Source of the DNA: Alviniconcha marisindica | Taxonomy: Eukaryota > Mollusca > Gastropoda > Provannidae | Direction: 5' to 3' | Assembly (NCBI GenBank): GCA_018857735.1 | Contig: JABMCL010000934.1 | Span: 82,001-146,000, forward strand | DNA length: 64,000 nucleotides | In this document: piece after piece, positions 22,601 to 35,204 of the stretch | Layout: every line of letters starts with the position of its first letter | Numbering within the stretch: the first letter of the stretch is position 1 | Made by a program: the position numbers and the translations under genes | The notes under the pieces: model-generated | The model's database searches: none | Told to the model about the DNA's origin: nothing | What the model saw: only the letters and a program-made list of their open reading frames with translations

Positions 22601-23190
22601 AGAAAGCTAATCTGTACAACTGCACTCTCATTCTGAGTCAAGCTGTTGGCTTTACAATTTTCCCACATTCACAATCAAAGGGGAGATCCGCACAAATTTA
22701 CACCACTCAGAAGTTGAGACGTGGGTGCCATTCTACGGTATCGCCAGCAAACAAAGGACCAAAGTAGGGCTGAATCCAAGTACATCTGCAAGCCAGAGAT
22801 TTCAAGACAGGAAGATGTCTACTGGCTTCTTCAACCACTACATGTGGCAGCTGTTTTGCCTGCTGACAGTGGGGGAGAGTTGGCATGTCTAAACCATGTA
22901 TACTCATCAACACAGTTAACTCATTCAAAGCGCAGAAAACAATTACCTCTGGAAGTTGTGTAAACATCACATCTTCACCCAGAACATCGATTGTCCCTGC
23001 TGGCAACCATGCACTGGAGTGAACATCAATGGATGAACTGGCTCCCAATGAGTTAGCAAAACTCAGCACTTGAAGCTCTTTACATATGCCAGCTAACAGT
23101 AACAAGGTTTGTCACTGAACATCTTGTGCAAACGGGACACACACACACACAAAAACTTGACTGGAAAAGAATGAAACAAAAAACAATGCC
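22601..23190. other. Unassigned intergenic stretch with a 132-codon minus frame
   Basis: The minus strand is open from 23105 to 22707 (starts MLLLAGICKELQVL, ends near FAGDTVEWHPRLNF). I recognise no domain. Splice signals and a conserved motif are lacking, so I do not call it a gene. It may be an old element. Confidence 0.35.
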
Positions 23191-23204
23191 TGAGAGCCAC
23201 CATA

Positions 23205-23210
23205 TTTATT
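23205..23210 (-). terminator. Candidate minus-strand poly(A) signal
   Basis: TTTATT on + is AATAAA on the minus strand; another occurs at 23451-23456. Together with about 4 kb of AT-rich unique sequence up to 27.9 kb, this would fit the 3' end of a minus-strand transcript. Inference only. Confidence 0.3.
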
Positions 23211-23784
23211 TCGTACACATACATTTTAACCTCAAACGATATTCATACAGAGAATTACACACATCTGAATGACCTCAAACAATATTCACATAAAGAATCG
23301 TATACAACTGAATGACCAGCTTTGCCCATATACAACAATGTAAAAGTCATCGACACCCATGAGATTAAAATTGTATCACAAACTGTAACACTTTTTGGAT
23401 ATTATGTACAGTTCTTAGCAGTAGAATGCAAGTTATGACTGGAATTTGACTTTATTATGTGTGACACAGGGACAAATTTCAACTCATTTTTGTCAGGCAG
23501 GGCAACACATTTGCTTTGCCTTTTTTTCTTCTTTCCCTAGCATTGCAACTGGAACTAGGTTTAGTGTTAACCAGGGGTCAAGAGGTAAACCCTGGCTAGG
23601 GTTAAGCTGGGGTCATGGTGAACCATGACAGGGGTAGGGAGGATTTAACCCAACTCTCAAGAGTAAAGCAAAGCTATGGGAACACTATAACAATGACAGC
23701 AATTCTTTAGAAATTAAACCGACCTAACATTGTCTATTGGCATTACAGGCTTGGCTAATCTGCTTTAAAACTAATTCACCCAGC

Positions 23785-24185
23785 CATATTCTCACACATT
23801 CATGCACACCCATCCATCATGCATTCACACACTTGTTCACCCACCACTTGTTCACACACACACACCCATCATGCATTCACACACTTGTTCACCCACCACT
23901 CATTCACACACACCTGTCCATCATGCATTCACACTTGTTCACCAACCAGTCGTTCATACACGCCCATCCACCTGCTACATGTATGCAAGCGCACTCACTC
24001 ACCAACACATATACCCATCACACATGCATGCACATCCATCCAACTACATGTGCACCCATCCTCTGCACACTCATAAACCCACCACACCCATTACACATAC
24101 ATGTATGCACACCCATCTACCCGCTACACATGTATGCAAACCCATTTACCTACCACACACTCGTGCATACACACACACACACCCC
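23785..24185. repeat. CA-rich degenerate tandem repeats
   Basis: Imperfect units of cacccatcatgcattcacac + acttgttcacccaccact decaying into acacacccatccac-type text. All + frames are open here because of composition (HTH/CMHTH runs), not coding. Confidence 0.85.
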
Positions 24186-25400
24186 CCTACAACTTTGCTG
24201 GAACTTGTAAAATGGTAAAGGTTATCTCTTGTAAAAATGTACACCTTGTTTAAGCTGTAACATTTTTTTTCACTCTCTCTCTTCTTTTCATTCCTAAAAT
24301 CAGGACAGAATAACCTCAAGAACTACCTTTGTTTCTGAGTTTGCTTCATGTCCACAGATTTGGACTTTTCATCAAAAGTATACTTTGTAGCTGTTCTTTG
24401 TTTAACCAGATCTTTTTTCACAAAAGTCACAGGTGGGTTTTCACATTCTCACAAAAGTCCAGTTTTAGACTATTACCTGAATATAGCTATGTCAGATATT
24501 GATTATACACATTTTACTTATGCAAATCAAAAACCATCACCAAATACCTCACTAAACAAAGACTACAGGAAGTCACATGCCCGATGCAGGGCTGGTGTGA
24601 CAGGAGTGCATTAAGGGATGGTTGACGGGGCCTTCTTTTTATGGACAGGCAGACATGGGATCTTGTGGAATGGTTTACTGGGCCTCCTCATTGGCCAGGT
24701 GGACATGGGGATATCGCAGGATGGTTGGCTGGGCCTTCTCATAAGGCCCACATGTCCTTTCCCTGCATTTGCGTGCTAACCAATTTAAAGTGGCCACCTG
24801 CTTAACACTGTCCAGATGTAAACTGCCCACTGTATGTCCGGTCACTGTCTACACTTATCGGGCTGAAGTCTGTCCCACAACCTCACTGTCTTACGTTTTC
24901 ATGCACACACACAAAAAAGATCAGCTTCATAAGTTTGGTATGACCAAGTGCTTATATAATTTGTTTTTGGATTGAACAGTATGCACAAAGTGATATGCTA
25001 CCTGATGCAAAATGCATTTTTTGTTTGAACTACTGAACACTGCAAGCAGTAGTATGTACCTGCTACCTTGGGAAAAGTGCTGGTTTTTGAAGATGTTCTA
25101 TTGGTCAAAAGTATTTTTCACTGGTTGTATGACCCAATCCGAATCCAAGAAAACTGTCCAATGGCACAAACCATCTGACCAGATGGCTGTGTTGGATGAT
25201 GGCTAGGGATGGTCACTGACAGCTGCCTTGTGGCGATAAAGAGAATTTAGCAACTCTTTCATGTTCTGTGTGCTGCATGGAAAGTGTAAACGGCCCCTTG
25301 TGGACAGGCTGAAATGGGACCTTGTTGGGGGATTGACTCGGTCTTTGATGAGGTGGCCATGGGATGTTTAAGGCATGCACACTAACAAGTCAGCACAAGT
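24186..25400. other. Intergenic, weak repeats only
   Basis: Two or three degenerate units near 24610-24750 (ggatggttg-c-ggg-ccttct) and related text near 25290-25370. No gene recognised. Confidence 0.45.
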
Positions 25401-25404
25401 GTTG

Positions 25405-25490
25405 ACAAGTCCCTCATTCTTCCTCCACAAACAGAACCTGGCGACTGGATTTGCATAGTCCAGCACCTTAGCCAATAAGCCATGAACCTC
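25405..25490 (-). mobile_element. Possible SINE tRNA-head remnant
   Basis: On the minus strand, tggcttattggctaaggtgc is A-box-like, followed about 35 bp later by ccaggttctgtttg, a degraded B box. It resembles the head of the 22299 family but is too short and diverged to be sure. Confidence 0.35.
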
Positions 25491-25883
25491 CAGAATATGC
25501 CAAACAAGCATTTGTTTAACACGTCAATACATTAAATTAAAACATGATTGTAAGCGAAGAATGGCTCCAAATTGTGCATAATTTTAAATCAGTTGCTATA
25601 ATCTCTCATGACATACAGTACACAAAAAGCCTACAAGGATCCCACAATAAGCACACACTAACGAGATCAGTGTTAATGAGATAAAATGATTTCTGTTTTA
25701 TAACTATTATCACACCTTCTACCATATACAGTGCGACAGCAATCACACATACTGATGTGTTTACAGACAACTAGATTTGCACATTTAATGACTCTTACAT
25801 ATAGCTGAATGAAAGCTGTGTATTGCCTAGTTCCAAAGTAGCCCATCCAAAAGCTGTGCAGCAGTGGCTGCTTATTGGGCGGT

Positions 25884-26159
25884 TCAGTGAAGCTGGTTTG
25901 CACGAGTGAATGCCCTTTGTAATCTTTCCCACAAGAAGTCGCGAGGGGTTGCAGCATCACTGCCGGGCCGATTTCTGAGTAGGCGTTGCTTCACGCTGTG
26001 TACAAGTTTATAACAATGGAAGTTGAACCTAGAATTGCGAAGCAGTACAAGTGCCACCACTGTTGCAGTTGCAAAAACTACAGGGGAAAGGGGATGGAAG
26101 GTGGAGGAAAAAAGTGTCTTTGCATCGTTTTTCGGCTGACCATAAGATCGCGAGTTCAT
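25884..26159 (-). other. Unassigned 91-codon frame, possible coding exon
   Basis: Minus frame MNSRSYGQPKNDAK, then a hydrophobic stretch (FATATVVALVLL) that could be a membrane segment, then a basic region ending RAFTRANQLH with a stop. It lies in non-repetitive DNA of more balanced composition than its surroundings. No family recognised and no splice sites confirmed, so coding status is open. Confidence 0.25.
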
Positions 26160-26499
26160 GGAAAAAATGCGTTTTGGGGCATCCTATAGCACGAGCAACA
26201 GGTTATTGCTTGTTGCCAGACACACTGTGACTACAGGCCTCCAAAAATGCCTGTGAAGTTGGCGGTGTAAAATTCGCAAATTCACTGTCACCACCTTCCA
26301 TTGTGAAGAAAGTACGCACTGGAAGTAAAAGCAGCCGTGGGACTTGAGCGATGCCGGGCAAAAGTCAAGGGAGTTAACAACCCCGCCTGAACTGCCCGAT
26401 AGCCTGTAATGCCACTCACAGGGTTAGAACGGCCAGCCCTCAGCTTCCTTTCTGCTGCCTTGGCTTCACTGTAGGGAAAAGAAAATTAGCAACAAAACA

Positions 26500-27690
26500 A
26501 ACAAACAGGAAACTTACCCAGGAAAACATGCTGCTGCAAATGGTTAAAGCTCAGCTGAGGTCACCATCATGCAAAACTGAGTAAGTGCTGGAAAAAAGGC
26601 AAATATTAAAAGTATTTGCCAAGGAAAGAAATGCGTCTCTTTTCTCCCTTGAATACCAAAATGGCAAAGAGCGGTAAGTCTGCCATCTTGTTCATGGGTG
26701 TTCCCGCTAAGCAAAGTTTAAACTTATCGAAGAAAACAACTAAAAATGGGGAACAGCTCATTAATTACTATAACTGTGCACATTTTAATATTTGTCACTT
26801 CCCAGAAAAGTGGCACTGTCCTTGCTACAGAAAATGCACATGTACAGACCCTCATTTCATCATGCAAGGCAGACAATTCTCTAAACGTGCAATTATGGCT
26901 GAAATTTGATTATGATATTCTTATTGTCAAATTGCGAGTGTGAATAATGCATGTGAGAGTGGGCAAGGCTACATGGCTGACAGACTAGAAACACAGCAAG
27001 CAAATGGTTAGCTTTGACTGGCACAAGACGAAGTCTGTTAAATATAGTGTATTTAATGTTGAGGTAAGTTCTACATTGTTCTCACAGTTCACAAGATGAA
27101 AAATGCCTGTGTGTCTCATTGCCAATGAGTTAGGTGTAAACAGTTAACCTGCAAACCATTCTGCAACCAACATAACCATCCAAAACTGACTGTGATCACT
27201 AACATTGTAACAATGTCCGTAAATGAAACCGCAAAATCACCCAAGATATATAACACTACACATGCTATATATAGAAAAAGTAGCCCATAAATAAAAAAAA
27301 TCAACAAACAAGGGAGTGAATTAGCGCTTGGAAGATGTCGCACAAATACAACAACAATGATCAGAGTCGCCTATGGTAACTCTGACTTGGAATGCAACTA
27401 ATAACTCCTTTGCTGATTCCATAAATAAGGAGCAGGCATTAAAAACAGCTGTGACAATTTCAACTCCACACTCGGCAATAAACGGCCTTCATAAATAAAT
27501 GTTTTACATAAATGCATGATGACACAGACACGGTTATAATACTTACAATACAAACCAACCATAATCCTTATTTTTTCCCCCTTCTTCCTCTGAAGGCAAA
27601 CAGCATTCTACAAAGCCTTATTGCACATTCCTTTTCGTCAACACTGCGTTTGTCAAAGGTTCAGGTACCCACATAGGGTGGGGAAAGCAG
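26500..27690. other. Intergenic, nothing recognised
   Basis: AT-rich non-repetitive sequence. Only short frames without motifs. Confidence 0.45.
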
Positions 27691-27870
27691 TCAGTGAGGG
27701 AGCAGAGGAATGGGATCTCTAAGGGTGGCACTTTTGTTGCGAAGTAATGCATTCAAACTGCTCCACACAATGGAGCGGCTCTCAAGGTTGCTGCAGACAC
27801 AGCAGCGGGCCACACACCAGCAAAGCATCAAGATTCCTGTGGAGTGCTCTGTGTGGTAGATCAAAGCCAT
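27691..27870 (-). other. Unassigned 59-codon minus frame with a good start context
   Basis: caccATGG context at 27870. The frame starts MALIYHTEHSTGILMLCW, is Cys-rich in the middle, and ends RDPIPLLPH before TGA. The sequence before it (ccttgccacag) could be a splice acceptor, so this may be a distal exon of a minus-strand transcript. No family recognised. Confidence 0.25.
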
Positions 27871-27904
27871 GGTGAGTAACGTTGCCTGGCTGTGGCAAGG
27901 CGGC

Positions 27905-29040
27905 AGGCAACACGTGAGAAAAGGATAAGACCTATTCTAAACAAAGAGCTGTTGCAACATGCAAGGAAAGGATAAGACCTGTTCTAACTGAAGAGCTGTT
28001 GCAACACGTGAGGAAAGGATAAGACCTGTTCTAAATGAAGAGCTGTTGCAACACATGAGGAAAGGATAAGACCTGTTGCAACACATGAGGAAAGGATAAG
28101 ACCTGTCGTAAATGAAGAGCTGTTGCAACACCTGTGGAAAGGATAAGACCTATTCTAAACGAAGAGCTGTTGCAACACCTGTGGAAAGGATAAGACCTGT
28201 TCTAAATGAAGAGCTGTTGCAATACGCAAGGAAAGGATAAGACCTGTCCTAAACAAAGAGCTGTTGCAACACATGAGGAAAGGATACGACTTGTTGCAAC
28301 ACATGAGGAAAGGATAAGACCTGTTCTAAACGAAGAGCTGTTGCAACACGTGAGGAAAGGATAAGACCTGTCCTAAACGAAGAGCTGTTGCAGCATGTGA
28401 GAAAAGGATAAGACCTGTTGCAACACATGAGGAAAGGATAAGACCTGTTGCAACACGTGAGGAAAGGATAAGGCCTGTTGCAACACGTGAGGAAAGGATA
28501 AGACCTGTCCTAAATGAAGAGCTGTTGCAGCATGTGAGAAAAGGATAAGACCTGTTGCAACACATGAGGAAAGGATAAGACCTGTTGCAACACGTGAGGA
28601 AAGGATAAGGCCTGTTGCAACACGTGAGGAAAGGATAAGACCTGTCCTAAACGAAGACCTGTTGCAACACGTGAGGAAAGGATAAGACCTGTCCTAAACG
28701 AAGAGCTGTTGCAGCATGTGAGAAAAGGATAAGACCTGTTGCAACACATGAGGAAAGGATAAGACCTGTTGCAACACGTGAGGAAAGGATAAGGCCTGTT
28801 GCAACACGTGAGGAAAGGATAAGACCTGTCCTAAACGAAGACCTGTTGCAACACGTGAGGAAAGGATAAGACCTGTCCTAAATGAAGAGCTGTTGCAGCA
28901 TGTGAGGAAAGGATAAGACCTGTTCTAAATGAAGAGCTGTTGCAGCATGTGAGGAAAGGATAAGACCTGTTCTAAACAAAGAGCTGTTGCAGCATGTGAG
29001 GAAAGGATAAGACCTGTTCTAAATGAAGAGCTGTTGCAGC
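27905..29040. repeat. 47/30-bp minisatellite with higher-order structure
   Basis: Long unit aaaggataagacctgttcta + aatgaagagctgttgcaaca + cgtgagg (47 bp). The short form lacks 17 bp between two ctgtt copies (aaaggataagacctgttgca + acacgtgagg, 30 bp), as expected from slippage between the repeated ctgtt. Between 28320 and 28870 mixed blocks of long and short units repeat as a higher-order unit. Confidence 0.95.
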
Positions 29041-29700
29041 CAATCACACTGCAGAACAACAGTCACCATGGATTTACACAATTGCAGATTGTGCATAGCT
29101 TTCAGATTCGGAAATAACAAGACTAACTGACTTGTATTAAAACCTTGAAATCATTTAAAATACATATCCCCATGTTTATTACAACTGGTACTGCTATGGC
29201 AATGAAACAGGGAGGGGAAGGTAAGTGTGAAGTTTTTTGTCAAGGTTCATTTGCATTGCCAAATGCCTGTCAGTGTCACTCATGCGTGCAACAGAGCTGT
29301 GACAGGTCACAGCAATGCTGATGTCATGATGCCCTTAGTGTGGTCTGCCACTATGGTGTGTTGCCTATATAGTAGTGTCTGGGTCAGGTAAACAGGCTGG
29401 ACAGAACACACTGAGAAACCCCAACTTTTTTTCTTCTTCTTGATGCTGACACTTTTGGGTAATTTGACACCCATGAAAATATGGGAAGGATAGTTGTGCC
29501 TGCGTTGTGGTTGTGTGGGTGACACGGAACTCACCATACACAGAGAAGGTGGAAAACAGCAGCATTCAGCAAGGGTCAAGGTCATCAAAACTGGTAGTAT
29601 TTGGTCTAGAAATTGTCCATTGCTGAACAGGGCAACAAACAGGAGCGCAATAATGAACCAAGCATTTGTCCGCCATAAAAGAAAATAACTTTTTGCACAA
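29041..29700. other. Intergenic, nothing recognised
   Basis: Mixed sequence, no frame with a recognisable motif. Confidence 0.45.
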
Positions 29701-29705
29701 TACAA

Positions 29706-29985
29706 GCGGGGCCAGGACAGCTCAGTTGGTAGAGTGTGTGACTAAAAAGCCAGGTGTAACACTGAGCCCCTGGTGCGGCAAGGGATCCCCCCCCCCCCCC
29801 CCCCCAGTCAACCTGCAGCGCAGTCTGTCTTACTCCACACAGACCCCATGTGCAACTGCCTGCACATCTATGTACATGTAAAACCTCCCAAGGACTGGCA
29901 GCCATACCAGTGTTGGGACACACAAAAATACTGCACACACTGATAGGAATGGGTAGCGCTGCTCTTGTGGCTCTGCGCCTAATAT
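29706..29985 (+). mobile_element. Degenerate tRNA-derived SINE
   Basis: Head gacagctcagttggtagagt is a good A-box region. The B box is poor (aacactgagcccctgg). A run of C at about 29788-29805 and a body with tcaacctgcagcgcagtctg follow. The family is probably distinct from the other SINEs here. Confidence 0.55.
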
Positions 29986-30480
29986 GCGGACTGGCATGAA
30001 GTGGGGGGGGGGGGGGGGGGAACTGGCACTGGCATGAGGTGAAAAATAATATGGGAAATTGGCATGAAGAAGAAGATGGGAAAACCTGGCATGAGGTGAG
30101 GAGAGGGAGAAGATGGGAAAACCTGGCATGAGGTGAAAATATGGGAAAATTGGCATGAGGTGAGGAAGAAGATGGGAAAATTGGCATGAGGTGAGGAAGA
30201 ATATGGGAAAACCTGGCATGAGGTGAGGAAGATGGGAAAATTGGCATGAGGTGAGGAAGAATATGGGAAAACCTGGCATGAGGTGAGGAAGAAGATAGGA
30301 AAACCTGGCATGAGGTGAGGAAGAAGATGGGAAAACCTGGCACGAGGTGAGGAAGAAGATGGGAACTAGCATGGGACGAGGAAGAAGATGGGGAAAAACT
30401 GGCATGTGGTAATCAAAATGCTTGGGAAACCTGGAATTTGGCGAGGAAGGTGGTGAGAAAACCTGGCATGAGGTGAATAG
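29986..30480. repeat. About 32-bp minisatellite, about 15 copies
   Basis: Unit tggcatgaggtgaggaagaa + gatgggaaaacc with aatt/aacc variants. A G run (about 30003-30020) sits at its left edge. Minus-frame proteins of 110-259 residues over it (FFLTSCQVFPSSS) are artefacts. Confidence 0.93.
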
Positions 30481-30569
30481 ATTGATCAAAGCTAATTCTG
30501 GTGATGCAGTGAAAATGTTCTGCCCACAACCAACACGACTAAGTCTCTCTCTCTGTCTTTCCCTTTCTC

Positions 30570-30572
30570 TCT

Positions 30573-30612
<40 letters not shown>

Positions 30613-31440
30613 GAACTAAGTCACAGACAGACGAACACACATACACCACACAAAGAAATGCATGTCTATAAAGGACAGTCACATACATCCAACAAAAAGG
30701 ATGTCTGTGCATAGGACTACATCACACCTACACACAACAAAATTAAGTCCATACAAGGCAAAGTCATTCATAGACACATACACAACAAATGCACATCTAT
30801 ACAACTACACGATTTTGTCATGTGTCACACAACATGTGTGTCTGTACAGGATGTTAGATACAGGCACAACAAAATGTGTGTTTGTCTAGCATGTCAGATA
30901 CACAACAAACTGTACCTGTACAACACACAGACAACAAAATGCATGTATCTACAGGACAAAGTCATGCACATACAGACATGTATACAGGGCAAAGTCACAC
31001 ACATACATGCTCAGCAAAACATATGTCTCTACAGGACAAAGTCATGCACATACAGACATGTATACAGGACAAAGTCACACACATGCATGCTCAACAAAAC
31101 GTATGTCTCTACAGGACAAAGTCATGCACATACAGACATTGTATACAAGACAAAGTCACACACATGAATGCACAACAAAATGTATGTTTCTATGGGACAA
31201 AGTCATGCACATACAGACATGTATACATGTACACATACTGGACAAAGTCACATACATGCACAAAAAATGTATCTCTCTCTACAAGACAAGTCACATACAA
31301 CAAAATGCATGTGTACACAAGACGCATACACATGTGCACACACATACACACAACAAAATGTATGTCTGTACAGGATGAAGTCACACACACAGCAAAATGT
31401 GTGTCTATTCAGGAGCAAACCACACATGAAAACACAACAA
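30570..31440. repeat. (CA)n followed by CA-rich complex tandem repeats
   Basis: A perfect CA run at about 30577-30608, then units built from acaggacaaagtcatgcaca + tacagacatgtat and acacaacaaaatgtatgtct of irregular period, clearest at 30950-31250. Confidence 0.88.
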
Positions 31441-31689
31441 AAATTAACAAATCACATCTATGAATGTTTTCAATCACTCTCTTTCTCCTTTCTAAACTCT
31501 CAACACACTAAATACAAAATCAGTCCCCTGAAAGAAAGGATCAGTTCAAAAAAGAGGTGTGCTGAATATTTAGACTGACAAATATCTAGACTGAATGAGT
31601 AAAGATTAGTTATGTCCTTCTTCCAAATACCAACCCCAATGCAACATGATGCCTTTGGTCAATCAAAACGCTCAAAGGCTGGAATGCAG

Positions 31690-32890
31690 AACAACAGCCA
31701 TGCCTACTGCCAATGCCGTGTGAACTCCACAGCATACACGCACCAGCCAGGCCTTGTGCACCCAGACTGTAAATTCCACAGCATACACGCACCAACCAGG
31801 CCTTGTGCACCCAGACTGTAAATTCTACAACATACACGCACCAACCAGACCTTGTGCACTCATATTGTAAATTCTACAACATACACGCACCAACCAGGCC
31901 TTGTGCACTCAGACTGTAAATTCCACAGCATAGACGCACCAACCAGGCCTTGTGCACCCAGACTGTAAATTCTACTACACGCACCAACAAGGCCTTGTGC
32001 ACCCAGACTGTAAATTCTACAACATACACGCACCAACCAGACCTTGTGCACTCAAACTTTTAAATTTCCTAACCCAAAAATTCTACTATACGCACCAACC
32101 AGACCTTGTGCACTCAGATTGTAAATTCTACAACATTCTACAAAATTCTACTACATGCACCAACCAGGCCTTGTGCACACAGGCTGTAAATTCTACAACA
32201 TACACCAACAAGGCCTTGTGCACCCAGACTGTAAATTCTACAACATACACCAACAAGGCCTTGTGCACCCAGACTGTAAATCCCACAGCATACACACACA
32301 CCAACCAGGCTTTGTGCACTCAGATTGTAAATTTTACAACATACACGCACCAACCAGGCCTTGTGCACTCAGATTGTAAATTCTACAACATACACAAACA
32401 AGGCCCTGTGCACCCAGTCTGTAAATTCTACAACATACACCAACAAGGCCTTGTGCACCCAGACTGTAAATTCTACAACATACACGCACCAACCAGGCCT
32501 TGTGCACTCAGATTGTAAATTCTACAACATACACCAACAAGGCCTTGTGCACTCAGACTGTAAATTTCACAATATACAAACACTAACAAGACCTTGTGTA
32601 TTCATAATCTAAATTCCACAACACATAAATGCCAACAAGGCCTTGTGCACTCAGACATATACAAGCACTCACAATGCCTTGCACACTCATGCTTTAAATT
32701 CCATAACATATAAGCACTAACAATGCCCTGCACAGTTCTTTAAATTCCATAACATATAAGCACTAACAATGCCCTGCACAGTTGTTCTTTAAATTCCACA
32801 AAATACTGGCCACATGCACTCAGACTAGATTTCACAACATACAGGCACTGACAAGGCCATGCGCACTCAGACAAAATTTCACAACATACA
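31690..32890. repeat. About 49-bp minisatellite, about 22 copies
   Basis: Unit accaaccaggccttgtgcac + ccagactgtaaattctacaa + catacacgc, with 43-46-bp variants. It degrades after 32600 into looser cactaacaatgccctgcaca units. Confidence 0.93.
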
Positions 32891-32904
32891 AGCACCTGCA
32901 AGGA

Positions 32905-33526
32905 CTGGGAACCCTGGTCCTTCATGGTTAACCCTGGCATTGCTAGTTCTCCATGGTTAACTGTTCTTCATGGTTAACCCTAGCATTGCTTGTTCTCCAT
33001 GGTTAACTGTTCGTCGTGGTTAACCCTAGCATTGCTTGTTCTCCATGGTTAACTGTGCTCCGTGGTTAACCCTAGCATTGCTTGTTCTCCATGGTTAACT
33101 GTGCTCCGTGGTTAACCACTAGCATTGCTTGTTCTCCATGGTTAACTGTGCTCCGTGGTTAACCCTAGCATTGCTTGTTCTCCATGGTTAACTGTGCCCC
33201 GTGGTTAACCCTAGCATTGCTTGTTCTCCATGGTTAACTGTGCCCCGTGGTTAACCCTAGCATTGCTTGTTCTCCATGGTTAACTGTGCCCCGTGGTTAA
33301 CCCTACCACTGCTTGTTCTCTATGGTTAACTGTGCTCCGTGGTTAACCCTACCACTGCTTGTTCTCCATGGTTAACTGTGCTCCGTGGTTAACCCTACCA
33401 CTGCTTGTTCTCCCTGGTTAATTGTGCTCCGTGGTTAACCCTACCACTGCTTGTTCTCCATAGTTAACTGTGCTTCATGGTTAACCCTAGCATGGCTTGT
33501 TCTCCATGGTTAACTGTTCTTCATGG
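32905..33526. repeat. 46-bp minisatellite rich in TTAA, left part
   Basis: Dimeric unit catggttaactgtgctccgt + ggttaaccctagcattgctt + gttctc. Each unit has two TTAA tetramers. Interrupted by a piggyBac-like element at 33527 and resumed at about 34678. Confidence 0.94.
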
Positions 33527-34677
33527 TTAACTCTTTCAAGGCTTTCTGCGTCTTAAGACACGGGACTTAGCAGTATGCTTGACAACAATCTGCGTCTTCA
33601 GACGCAGTAAGAATTAAAGATTTTTAACGGCCTGAGCAACTTTCGCATTGATGGTAAGCAACTATATTACACTAACTGCATCAATTCTGGACACTTTTGG
33701 TAATCCCCCTTAGTCCAGTTTTCCTGTGTCTGTTTTGGCATTTGTAACGTGTCAAACTGACAAAGGTTGTACATTTCAAAATGGCGGTGCACAGAGTGAA
33801 CATGTGTTACTCAACGAGGGAAGATGTGGAATTAGTACTGAATGAGGGCTCAGATCTGGAAGATTTTTCTGACAGTGGTTCTGAAGAGAACATTGCTGAT
33901 TCTGGCAAGGAGTTTGTGCCAGTAGATCTCGAGGCGGACTCAAGTAACAGCAATGACATCTTCATTTTTATCATCAGGATTCATGCAACCAGTAGAATAT
34001 AACTCTTTTTTTTAATGTTTTTAAATAACTTTACTATGGTTAAAGTAAGTCTCTTTTATTGGTGGTGTTGTGTTTGTTGTATTGTTCTCTTAACTTTATG
34101 TTGTTTTTTACGAGCCCACCATGACCACAACAAAATTGCCCCTTGTGGGATGATTAAAGTTTTTTAAATTGAATTGAATGTGTTTGGATAGTTCTTGCTT
34201 TGCTGTTGCGGCGGAGAAGGGTATGTGATATGACTTTATGGATTATTTATCTGACAAGTACACATCCTAAGCTTTCTAAAAAATGTACACGGTTATTGTA
34301 TTATTCCTAGTAGGGTGGGTTTTTTTTAAAATAATAATAATGTACATTTATCATGCATTCATCAGTGCTCTGAGTGCTCAGATAATACATATTAACCTAA
34401 ATATGATACTCTACACACATGTAGAGCACAGTCCTATCAAAAACAGTTTACTTAAAGTATTATATGGAAACACATACACACACACTGCAATGAATTTGAA
34501 TGTGCATGACACTGATCAGTATCATACATCATACATGAGAGAGCGTGCATGCACATACGCGCGTGCACACACACACACACTGAGTATGACTGTAGCAGAA
34601 ACTGGGTATTAAACAGACAAAAACAGTGCGTCTACAGGAGCTGAGAGCGTCATTTTGTGGTGTTTTGATTGAGTTAA
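33527..34677 (+). mobile_element. piggyBac-like element, copy 2 (TTAA-flanked)
   Basis: TTAA at 33527-33530 and 34674-34677 flank an element whose ends match copy 1 at 9328-9867. It keeps the transposase start at 33781 but not its catalytic core. About 610 bp (33985-34600) present here are missing from copy 1, including a LINE/SINE-tail-like stretch (aaaattgccccttgtgggat, 34123-34142) and CA-rich sequence, so this copy has also been rearranged. Both targets are TTAA, as known for the superfamily. Confidence 0.82.
33781..34002 (+). pseudogene. piggyBac-type transposase, N-terminal fragment
   Basis: ATG at 33781 in caaaATGGCGG context opens a 73-codon frame: MAVHRVNMCYSTREDVELVL, then an acidic block (NEGSDLEDFSDSGSEE), then EFVPVDLEADSS. 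Acidic, Ser/Asp-rich N-termini precede the DDE-type (DDD) domain in piggyBac transposases. The frame ends soon after NDIFIF, with no catalytic domain or C-terminal Cys-rich finger. It is a dead fragment. Confidence 0.7.
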
Positions 34678-35200
34678 CTCTAGCATTGTTTGTTGTTCAC
34701 AGTGAACCCTAGAATTGCTTGTTCCTGGTTAAACCTAGCATTGCCTGTATTTTGTTTAGGATTTTTAACATTGCTTGTTGTTCACAGTGAACAAGTTTGA
34801 GTTCTGACTCTTCTCCATGGTTAACCCTAGCATTGCTTGTTCTCCATGGTTAACCCTAGCACTGCTTGTTCTCCATGGTTAACCCTAGCATTGCTTGTTC
34901 TCTATGGTTAACCCTAGCAGTGTGTGTTCTCCATGGTCATCATTAGCATTGCTTTTTCTCCATGGTTAAACCTGGCATGCTTGTTCTTCTTGGTTAACCT
35001 TGGCATTGCTTGTTCTCCGTGATTAAACCTAGCACTGCTTAATCTCCTTGGTCAACCCTAGTTGCTTCTTCTCCTTAGTTAAACCTAGCACTGATTGTGC
35101 TCCATTGTTAACTGTAGAATTGTTTGTTTTCCCTGGTTAACCCTAGCATTTTCTGTTCCCACTGATTAACCACCTGACATTGCTTGTTCTACTTGGTTAA
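34678..35200. repeat. TTAA-rich minisatellite, right part
   Basis: Diverged 29-31-bp units of tccatggttaaccctagcat + tgcttgttc, the same family as 32905-33526, now on the right of the piggyBac insertion. Confidence 0.88.
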
Positions 35201-35204
35201 ACCC

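Noticed and set aside
22707..23105. 132-codon minus frame as a gene
   Set aside because: No recognisable family, no splice or promoter support; kept only as an unassigned stretch.
23785..24218. Three overlapping His/Thr/Pro-rich plus frames
   Set aside because: Composition-driven frames over CA-rich degenerate repeats.
32905..35200. Interstitial telomere-like repeat (ttaaccctag)
   Set aside because: TTAACCC occurs only once or twice per 46-bp unit and is not itself tandem; it is part of a minisatellite.
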